DNA of 64,000 nt from Erythrocercus mccallii (lineage: Eukaryota > Chordata > Aves > Passeriformes > Dicruridae): contig VZRG01000746.1 in NCBI GenBank assembly GCA_013397435.1, positions 192,712-256,711 on the forward strand, given 5' to 3'. This document shows positions 55,346 to 64,000 of the stretch, one piece after another. Position numbers and translations under genes: made by a program. Within the stretch, counting starts at the first letter, position 1, and every line of letters begins with the position of its first letter. The notes under the pieces were generated by a model. The model ran no database searches, was not told the DNA's origin, and saw nothing but the letters and a program-made list of their open reading frames with translations.

Positions 55346-56258
55346 TGTTACAATCCAGTTTAAACTCAGAAGAGCAAAGAAAATTAAGTCTTTGTGTATA
55401 AAATGGAAAGAACTTTGAAGGTTCAAAATATACCCAAAAATACAATTAAAACCAAATGAGGTTAGATGTTGGTACCAAAAACTTTTATTTAATAGTAAAA
55501 GAGGCTGAGGGAGGGAGGGAGGAAGGGAGGACAGGGTAAGACTGACAGGGGTTAGGTAGAAACATAACACCCTTCCAGGGGTCCCATCAACATCTTGTTG
55601 CTCCCCTCCATCTGGTCCTCTTGAGGGTTCCCTGCAGCTGCCTTGCTGCCATGTCACACCATGCCACACAACACCACGCCACGCAGGAAACTACAGAACC
55701 CAGGAGATGACTATACATTTTGGGAGGTGGGAACACCCATGTGCCTCCCTTGCAGGGACGAGTTTGACACTGTCCCTTGCAACACTGTGACCTGTAGCAT
55801 CATGCTGCAGTGCTCTGGTGCAGGGTCTGGGGGAACCTTTGGCGGACCATGACACCCCTGTGTCCCTCATGTGGATGCAGCTTCTCACAGGGTGAAGGGC
55901 CCCCACAGCTGAGCTCGGCACGGTGGAGGATGGGCATTCACTGCTCTCCCCAGAGGCCTTTTCCCCACACACCCAGAACTTCTCTCCCCCCAGCCTTTGG
56001 TGTCAGGACCTGTGTGGCCTGGCAGCTCACAGCCCTGGGTCTGCGGTCTCCACTCTGAAGGTGTTAAGTTTACGTGAATTTATTCTCCTCCCTCAGCCCT
56101 GAGTTGTTACTTTATCTTACCTTCATTAAGGAGCAGCCCAGGGCCCCACTCAGAGTGTGGTGGTCCCTACAGCTTTTGTAATGCAGTTCTGCTATAAAAG
56201 GCAGAAGCCCTTCATAAAGATGTTTAAATCATAAACTATAACGTTTCAGTTTCTGACA
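55346..56258 (-). mobile_element. LTR nested inside the 55-kb LTR
   Basis: The plus strand runs TGTTACAATCC ... TTTCTGACA, i.e. TG...CA ends. It falls where the host LTR is interrupted. On the minus strand ATTAAATAAAAG gives a poly(A) signal near 55488-55494, with a GC-rich U3 upstream. Flanks GGCCC | AGCCT agree at 3 of 5 bases, both differences being transitions, consistent with a decayed 5-bp duplication. ORFs inside are shadows. Confidence 0.55.
55509..55527 (+). other. G-quadruplex-type motif
   Basis: GGGAGGGAGGGAGGAAGGG has four G3 runs with loops of 1, 1 and 5, a canonical G4 pattern. It lies in the nested LTR just beyond its poly(A) signal region. Folding is not tested. Confidence 0.5.
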
Positions 56259-56586
56259 AGCCTGTGGTCCAGTCAGTGGTGAGGCAGCTGTGCCCCACAG
56301 CCCGTGGAGTACCACTGAAGAGATCCACACTGTAGTCCCTGGAGGACCTCGTGCTGCAGCAGATGGATGTGCCCTGAAGGAAGCTGCGGTCTGTGGAAAG
56401 TGTGTCCTGAAGCTGACTCCAGGCGGTACCCATGGCACTGTGGAAAGGAGACCATACTGGAGCAGTTTTCTGGCAGAAACTGCAGCCCAATAGGGACCCA
56501 GTATTGCTGCCATCTGTTCCTGAAGGACTGCAGCCCATGCAATGGACCCACATTGGAGCAGGGGGGAAAAGTGAAAATGTGAGGAA

Positions 56587-56829
56587 TAAGGAGCAATGGC
56601 CATCAACTAAAACTCAAGAAGTTCCAGTTCAACATGAGGAAGAACTTTATGTTGAGAATGTCAGAGCACTGGCACAGGCTGCCCAGGATCATCACGGAGT
56701 CTCCCTCTCTGGAGACACTTTGAAGCAACATGGATGCATTCCTGTCTCACCTGCTGCAGTTGACTGGCCTTGGCAGGGGCTTTGGACTGGATGATATCTC
56801 TTCCAGCTCTAACAGTTTTGTGATTACAT
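56587..56829 (+). mobile_element. CR1 3' end nested in the 55-kb LTR
   Basis: AAGGAGCAATGGCCATCAAC, AAGTTCCAGTTCAACATGAG, GGCACAGGCTGCCCAGGATC, GGAGTCTCCCTCTCTGGAGA, GGGGCTTTGGACTGGATGAT and TTTTGTGATTACATGA form the standard CR1 3' UTR series. It is fairly well preserved. Confidence 0.92.
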
Positions 56830-57287
56830 GAAGGAGTAGCAGAGATGGAGTGTTACAAACAGATCAGAACCCCTATTTTCCAGTTCTCTGCACCAGCTGT
56901 GCAGGAGGAGGAGGTAGAAAATTCAGGAGCAAAGTTGAGCTTGGGTAAAAGAGGACTGGGAGGAAGTAACTTTTGGCTTCGTCTTTCTTTGTTACCATCC
57001 TACTCCTATTTTTAATTTGCAAAAATTTACTTTTCCTTTAAGTCTGTCCTACCTTCAATGGTACTTAGTAAACAATGTTTGTGTCTTCATCTCAACTGAT
57101 GAACTTTCTCAACACTTTTCTCCGCCAGTTCTGTTGAGGAGGGAGAGTGAGAGAGCAACTGAGTGGGCTTCTGACTGTCATGCAAGGTTAACTCACCACA
57201 ACAGCATAAGGATTTATTCTACTCAACAACCTTATGTATGACTTCTCTTTTTCTTGCCCAAGATGATTTGCTATGTAACTGAAAATG

Positions 57288-57372
57288 ATGGAATCATATA
57301 ATGTCTTAGAAACTGTAAGTTCATCTAGTTCCAAACCCCCACCATGGACAAGGATGCCCATGAAAATTATGT
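57288..57372 (-). mobile_element. CR1 3' scrap
   Basis: ATGGAATCATATAATGTCTT, AAGTTCATCTAGTTCCAAAC and CCCCACCATGGACAAGGATG match the reverse complement of the CR1 3' end. Confidence 0.7.
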
Positions 57373-59063
57373 GAAAGTCAATGTTCATGAGGCAGAGAAA
57401 CTAGCATGTGAAACCTGAGTCTTTGTCATCTGTCATTCTCTGAAGTTGTCATTTCAGAGCTTTTAAGTACAGTCACTGTTTTTTAACTCATGGTCAACCA
57501 AAGTAACAGGTCTTACCCTCTTAGGCTACTTTTTGGGGGATTTTGTAGTGAAGTTTTCAGCCTATTTAGTGACATTGCTTTCTCAATTATTTCTGATTTT
57601 AAAATCAGAGCATACAATACTAAAAGCTAGAGAATGTTATATATTCTGGGTATGTCTGTGCAAGGGGAAGGTCTTTGGGATTTTACAGTGGCTAGATAAA
57701 ATATGTACAATATAAATGACAATGAATCCCAGCCTTAAAACAACACTCCCTTAATTCAAACAGCAAAACCAGAGATTTCTTATGAAAAGGGGCATGCTAG
57801 ACAGAAAATTCTTAGGAGGCTATCTGCAGATCTGTGAGAGAAGTGAGGTCACTGTGCTCTGCCAAAACTCTTAGGGGCTCCTGCTAGCAGCTGCAGCATA
57901 GCTGCATTGGCAGCTTAGTTACTGGCAGAAATGTATTCTAGTTTCAGCACTGTAAATCTTACATTGGGTTCCCTAGGACTCAGTCCTTTTTTTGCTAATA
58001 AATGATTACCTGAAATACATGGCTCAATGAAATTTTTCAGTCAGTCTACACGAAGAGAGGCTGCTAACAAGGTGGGCTGGAGTAGATGCAGGCTGTCCCT
58101 TCTACAACTGAAGACTCAAGTTTTGCCAGAAGAGTTTGTGCAGATGCCAATGACTTTTTAATGCAGCTATCAAATTACTTAAAGCAACTGAAATTGCTAT
58201 TAAAATTCTGGAGTCCTTTCTTGTAGCAGAGTGCTTGTAACAATCCGACCTTTTTCTTGAACCAAAAGCTCTGACAAAAGTGTAGATTAGGTGGTGGTTG
58301 CTAGCAGCTGTAGGGGATTGAGCTGGATTCTGCAGGAAGAGTCATAAAGCCGCTTTACGTTTCTCATAAGGCACATAAATGCAGGATCTAGTGTTGGATG
58401 ACTCTGACCCTGAAAGGAATGCATCTAGTCAGAGGTCTCTTCAGGCAAAAAGAAACCTAACACAAAACCCTAAATGTCTGCTTTGTTACACTAAACTGCC
58501 AAAAGTCTAGAGTGAAATGAAAAGTGTGTCAACTCAAATGAACTAGAGTAGAATTTTACCACAGTATTTTTCCATTTCTTCAGGTGCAAATGTTGTTCCT
58601 TGTTGCCATGCAGCTGCTGCTGTATTAGATGACACTGCATTGTTTCTCTGACATACCTGCTTGCAAGTCAGAAATGTTACAACACTGATATTTAGACTAT
58701 CTAGCACTTGGTAATTTGAGATACATTACTCAGGAGAAAGATGTAAAGGATCGTTGAATCAGGCTTTTTGTACTGCAAGGAGAAGTTAATGCACGTTTGC
58801 TAATTTCAAAATCTGTAAAATTGCAGTATAGTTACTGAACTTTTTATAACAGAGTTTTTTAGTAGGAATATGTTAATAGTTTGCAGTATTTCCTAGTTAA
58901 AAGAAAAAATATTCCTTACAAATTCTCAAATCCAGCTAATTTTAAAATATTTGTAAGATCATTCTTTTACCCTTTCCATATGTGCTATTTATTTACACCA
59001 ATAACGCTTATTAAACTGGGATGCAGAGTTAATATTGCAAATGTTTACTTAAAAATTGTTATT
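57373..59063. other. Non-coding stretch
   Basis: Intergenic DNA, no gene or retroelement recognised. Confidence 0.6.
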
Positions 59064-59500
59064 ATAGAACCACAGAATATCCTGATTTGGAAGGGACCCC
59101 CCAAGGATCATTGAGTCTATCTCCTGGCCCTGCATAGGACACCCAGTCCTGTGCCTGAGAGCGTTGTCCAAATGCTTCATGAACTCTTGTCAGGCTGGTG
59201 CTATGACCACTTCCCTAGGGAGCCTGTTCCAGCACCCAGCCACCCTCTGGGATAAGAACCTTTTATTAATATCCAGCCTAAACCTCTCCTGACACAACTT
59301 CAGGCCATTCCTCAGTCTCCTCCAGGATGAACAGACCAAGTGACCTCAGCTGCTGCTTACACAGCTTCCCCTCTAGGCCCTTCATCATCCTTGTTACTCT
59401 CCTTTGGATGCTCTCTAACAGCTTAATGTATTTTTTTATATTGTGCCATCCAAAACTGCACTCAGGACCCAAAGTGAGGCCTCGTCAATGCAGTGTTCTC
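59064..59500 (-). mobile_element. CR1 LINE 3' fragment
   Basis: Reverse-oriented CR1: TAGAACCACAGAATATCCTG, GGAAGGGACCCCCCAAGGAT, TTGTCCAAATGCTTCATGAA, GAGCCTGTTCCAGCACCCAG and CCCTTCATCATCCTTGTTAC in antisense order. Good preservation suggests a younger copy than the one at 7.2 kb. Confidence 0.92.
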
Positions 59501-62500
59501 TGATAATTATTGCCTCTTATTGGTAACAATCTATTGCTTCAAATAAGGGGGGAAGAAGAAGATATACCCTACAGTATCTTCTGTACTAAAGTGTTTTGGT
59601 AGCTGCTACAGCTCTCATTCAGTCCTGATGATGGTAGATGTCTTTGTGGTAAGAATGCTAAGCTACATCCCAGTATCTCTTATGAAGGAAAAGTAAGATT
59701 CTCTAACATGTAACCCTTGATATCTACTGTAGTAGACACTAAAGAGTTTAAAGAAAATTAATAAAATAGTAATTTTTAAAAAAATATATGCTACTTATCT
59801 GGTTAATTTTCCTACTTGAGAAAAGATAGTGTTATTTCTTTTGTGTTTGGAGATTATGTAGTAAAAACAGCTCCAAGAACAATCATGAAGGAACATTCAT
59901 TAAATATCTGTATCACTGTTGACTATGTCATAATGACCCTGAACCGAGCTGAGGAAAATGTGTTCCAAATGTCTCAGCTTTAAGGAATGCTATGAATATG
60001 CAATAACTATTTTAATTGGCAGGTTGTGTATGGTAAAGTTTAATATTTTTTGACTCAGTAATTCCTTGTGCAGTGGCTTCTTTCCCAAGCTCATTGGTTA
60101 ATGTGTTGGGTTGAGACCAAGAAACTTGCTATTCTTTTTTTTTACTGTATACACTGCGGCAAGTAACTTTGCTTTCTCACCAGTAACTCAGATTATAACT
60201 CTTTCCTGTAGAGCACATTTTTATGTATTATGAAAGTGAATTCAAAAAACTCCAGCTATTTTATAAAATTTGATCAATGATTCCTACAAATTTAACTCTT
60301 CAATCCACTGATGTGTTTCCTTTATTCTGTGTGTTCTGGTCTCCTTTGTGGTCTGATTTTCCCTCTGGCTAGTATTCACACATAATAGGATTCACCAAGG
60401 CCAGTTGCTAATATGACTTCTTCAGGGATTGCATTACACACAGTATTGCCCAACCAGATTAGTTTATCTTGATTAGTTTTGTCACTTACATGTTTTCATT
60501 AGGGTATAATTAAGTAGATGATGTGCTAATGATTAATTGAACACACAGCCAACAAGCCCTCATCCATGTCACACTCTCCTTTGAGTCAATTTAGTCAGCT
60601 TTTGCCTTATGGCTTCTCACCGAATGGATAATACAGCCTGCCAGTATCAACTGCGTTATGATGGTATGCATTTCCTACAGAATGGTTAAGAATTATAAGC
60701 TGATTGAAACTTAGTGTTTTATACTTTTTCACTTAAAAATCAAGCATCATGCATGTAACACAAGTTTTAAGAGACTCTTTATTGTAAATGTTTATTGGAT
60801 AAAATTCTTTACTACTCAGATCAGTGCTGGGTATGAAGAAGATACATGAAGGAGAGAGCAATGTTCCTTGAAGTCCTAGACAGGCTTTCAGAACCTTCTC
60901 ACATTTTACTTGTGTGTAGCTTATAGAGACATTAACTCTGCCACCATAGGTGTATGGAATTACTTTGCTTTGAGCACATATTGTATTTTCTTAGATTATT
61001 TAGGAGTCAGCAAGTCTGAACATTTTTTACTTCCAGTTCATTTCTTCTACAACTCTTTCTCAGCATGCTGCCCTATTTCATTAAGAGCACGAGTTTATGA
61101 TTCAGGTTCTTCATTTTTTTTTTAAATTCTCAATTGTGTGTCAAAATCTAAATATGTAATTTACTTCAGTGTTAATTGAAGCAAAACTCACTAGGAAAGT
61201 AAGATCATCTTTGCAAAGTGAGCACAAATAAATTAAAAGTCTTGGACTTAGATTGAAAACAGAACTAAATACTGTTACCTTAAAAGAATATAGTAAATTC
61301 CATAATAAAAAAGCTCTTTTCTAGCAAAATCATGAAAGCAATTTTTTGTGGTAGGATGATTCTATTTACTGCCTGGAATTCCCCAGAGACTTCCACTGGA
61401 TGAGCATTTTGTACAGACTTTCTGATAGTGTCACATCAGAGCTAACACACTATCTTGAGACAGGACCACAGGTTCTGTGTAAATAAGCTCCATTATTTTC
61501 AGTCCAAGTGAAGATTAAGGGGTGGAAGAAATCACCACAGCATTTAACACCTCTAACGAGAACAATCCTAGAAGACATTCCTAACTGAAACTTAATCTCT
61601 TTGGCATGAAACATAAAGTGAGGCATTTCTTATTGGTCCATAGTCATTGTCATGGAGAAATGTCTCTGTAGTCAAATCAAAGGCAGGTGCAAGACAAGAC
61701 TTTCCATGGTATGCAGCATTTTCAGTGAATCTCCGATATCTCTACAGAGTTGATCACCTTAAACTTCCTGAGGGAAGGTATCTGGTTCCTCATCCCTAGT
61801 AGCTGTTCCTCAGACAGCTTCAATAATTTTAATGTCACAGTCATGTACATCCCGCTCTTCTCCCTGTGGAGATGTATGTAGTAATGAACTTTTTTCTCCA
61901 TGCATAGAGGTCTGAAAGACAATCTCAATATGTTCTTTTCTCATAGCACAGCCCTGTTTCTGGCTAACCAGCTTTCTAAACTATACAGATGGAACAGTTG
62001 GAAGTTCTTTGGATCATTGCTTTCACTCATAATACCTGAGAAAATACACTTTCATCACTGATGGAAGGAGAAATCGGTAAGAATATCAAGAATGCACCTA
62101 TGGTAGCCTGAACTTGTATGGAAACTTTTTTCAATTTTTTTGGTAATTCTATAGGCTCCAAATGCTATGACTCCATCCTGTTTCACAATGGTCTCACAAA
62201 GGCAAACTGTACAGCAAATCAAAGATTCAGGTGAGCCTAATTTCTCACCTGTGCTATTTTAAGAACAAGCAACCTTCAAAGCTCCTTTTGTCTTCTACTT
62301 TTGACACCAGGAGGAATTATGAAGTGGGCAACTGCACAAAACAGCACTCAAAAGCTGAAGAAAGATTTGATAGGAGATGTGACAGATGGGAGGACTATGT
62401 TGTTTTAAATGTCACTTCTGTATTGGAAGCCGATGAGTATCTGGGTTTGAAAACGACATAGCCTAATTCTCCATGAAAAATGGAGAAACATTTAAACACC

Positions 62501-63847
62501 TAAACAACTCTTTTTAAACACCTAAACAATTCTTTTTGGTTTTCCAGTAGAATATCAGAACTGTACTAGCATATTAGTCTGGATATACCTGGAAATAAAT
62601 AAAAAGGCTTGCTTTGTAAAGATTAATGTAAAAGAATCTCTTAGAAAATAATGATGACTGGACTATTTTCTTTTAAGTGTGCGAACTTTTGCACAAGAAA
62701 CAAATGGTCTTTTAATTAGAATTATAATGAAAGACAAAAGGGGTAAGAGAAAAGGCAGGAATACATCTCTCAATCCAGAGTGACCCTACAACCTGTTCTG
62801 GTAAGCCTACTAAAGAAACCCCAAGATTGCTGTGTTACTCCTGAGGATCAACTTTGGGCTTTCTCTCACATGTTCAAATATTTAAAATGATACCTTGTTC
62901 TTTTTCTCTCAGGACAGAATGTAGATAAACAAAGCTTTTTTGTCAAGTCAATGGAAGAAAAACACGTTTCAAAAAGACCTCAAAAGGAAATGTGGGGGAG
63001 AATACTTGTGCTCGGTTTATTCTTATACAAATTCAAACTGCAATTCTTGACTTCAAGTATTTCCGTTCTCACTGTTCATACTATATGGTCAGAAGATGAT
63101 CAGATGTAGAAATTGGACTTTAATTTCTTGGTTGCAATGTACTCAGCCAAGCATTCGTCATGATTAACATCCATTCCATACTAGTGTTCAGTATTTGAAT
63201 CATAATATAGACTTGTCACAATTTTATCTTTTCTGTAAATAAAATCGACAGATTTTTGAGAGGCTGCAGATTAAAACAGGGGACCAACTAAGAGTAAAAG
63301 CCTAGAATGCACTTGTACACACAGTTTTAATATGAAATATTTTTAAGCTAGCTTCATTAGACACTTGAAGTATCCAGTATAAACACTAGAATTTATTTTG
63401 GGGATATAGATTTTTTTTTTAATGATGAATTCTCTTTTAATTGGGTTTTGCACAATTGACGGAAAGGAGAAAATGTAGCATGTTTGATTATCACCCTGTT
63501 GTGATTCTTTAATTAAACTGTAATTTAATACCCCTACAACCAAATCACCTTTCATTTCCATTTTTGCAGGTTGCTTTAGGCAGAAAAAGATTGCATATTT
63601 TTAATACAATTTTTATTAATGTCCAACTCAATGTCAGGTGGAGGAAAAAAAGCATTATTCAACCTAAACACAGGATAAGTGCATTGGAATAAAATGAGAA
63701 TTCCTCTTATCTACTGGGACAGAGAATGGACAGCCCCTTTTATATCCAGAATTCAGATTGCTCTCCATGCTACAAAAAACGTGCTGGACATCTGATTATA
63801 GAACGTTCATTGACAAAACTGACCAAGCCTTGTGATGTGACCTTCAG
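59501..63847. other. Non-coding stretch
   Basis: AT-rich intergenic DNA with only short unrecognised ORFs. A two-copy 22-bp tandem repeat occurs at 62493. Confidence 0.6.
62493..62536. repeat. Two-copy 22-bp tandem repeat next to a small hairpin
   Basis: AAACACCTAAACAACTCTTT (+TT) is followed by a copy with C to T at one position. Immediately upstream, TTCTCCAT-GAAAA-ATGGAGAA (62467-62487) is a perfect 8-bp hairpin. Confidence 0.85.
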
Positions 63848-64000
63848 GGGAGAGGCGCTGAGCTCAATGGCGAGCTGAGGGGGCCCGGCGGACGCGGTTA
63901 CTGTTTATATTTATTGGAAGTTCGACGTCCTCAGCAAGCCTTGAGGAGAACTTACCTCCTCTGAAAGCCGACTTGGCGCTCAGAGGAGGGCAGGGAAGAG
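63848..64000 (-). other. CpG-rich right edge, possible minus-strand exon
   Basis: GC and CpG content rise sharply (GGCCCGGCGGACGCGG, TTCGACGTCC, GCCGACTTGGCGCTC). On the minus strand CAGAGGAG|GTAAGTTC gives a consensus donor with the exon ending at plus 63956 and running off the window. It could be the start of a neighbouring gene's CpG island and first exon, or another LTR edge. No protein could be recognised from the 45 bases available. Confidence 0.3.

Larger units (their letters stand above)
55041..57200 (+). mobile_element. LTR of the 36.5-kb family, split by two later insertions
   Basis: Starts TATTGGGTGTACGTG (a mutated TGTTGGG start). It follows the 36488-37608 LTR through GGCCTCTGTGAGAAA and CCGCAGACACCAAGGTTAGG to 55345, resumes at about 56259 with CCTGTGGTCCAGTCAGTGGT, and ends GTTAACTCACCACA. 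Two foreign pieces sit inside: an LTR at 55346-56258 and a CR1 at 56587-56829. Without them it would be about 1.0 kb, like its relative. It is older and more diverged than the intronic copy. Confidence 0.7.

Noticed and set aside
56229..56794. ORFs up to 125 codons around 56.2-56.8 kb
   Set aside because: They fall in the resumed LTR and the nested CR1; repeat shadows.

Overview
The window is vertebrate nuclear DNA, almost certainly avian. It is AT-rich and intron-dominated, carries many CR1 LINE 3' ends in both orientations, and holds several endogenous-retrovirus LTRs of types I associate with songbird and other neoavian genomes (family names are from memory, not a search). Only one protein-coding gene is clear: SPIN1 (spindlin), on the plus strand. 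Five coding exons (29914-29965, 37786-37834, 42865-43118, 44117-44350, 47040-47239) join to 262 codons plus a stop. All introns are GT-AG, reading phase is intact, and there is one Tudor-like Spin/Ssty repeat in each of the last three exons. In birds spindlin is sex-linked (Z and W copies), so the window probably comes from the Z, or less likely the W.

Layout. 1-29.7 kb is sequence upstream of the first coding exon, probably SPIN1 intron 1 and/or 5' flank. No gene is recognised there, but there is a dense mosaic of retroelements: a GC-rich minus-strand LTR-like block (4.1-5.15 kb), CR1 pieces (7.2, 11.9 and 15.9 kb), a small two-LTR relic (14.1-15.5 kb), an ERV-derived patchwork with a 22-bp tandem repeat and a TATA/CCAAT core promoter (16.4-19.4 kb), a degraded minus-strand provirus with paired LTRs, a Lys-type primer-binding site, gag-like remnants and a nested younger LTR (21.06-24.8 kb), and a very clean solo LTR with a perfect 5-bp target duplication (28348-29089). 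29.7-50.25 kb is the SPIN1 coding region plus a probable ~3 kb 3' UTR. Its introns carry CR1 copies, a sense-oriented solo LTR ending 177 bp upstream of the 49-nt second coding exon, a perfect 21-bp hairpin, and an unexplained ~260-codon open frame. 50.3-64 kb is 3' flank. It has a nested repeat (an LTR interrupted by another LTR and by a CR1), more CR1, and a CpG-rich stretch at the right edge with a consensus minus-strand splice donor that may belong to the next transcription unit.

No operon, CRISPR array, RNA gene or obviously new molecular system was found. The points most worth checking are the LTR that could terminate or re-start SPIN1 transcription, the overlapping upstream ATG at the SPIN1 start, the perfect hairpin in intron 4, the long open frame in intron 5, and the exact 37-bp duplication near 5.4/6.25 kb.
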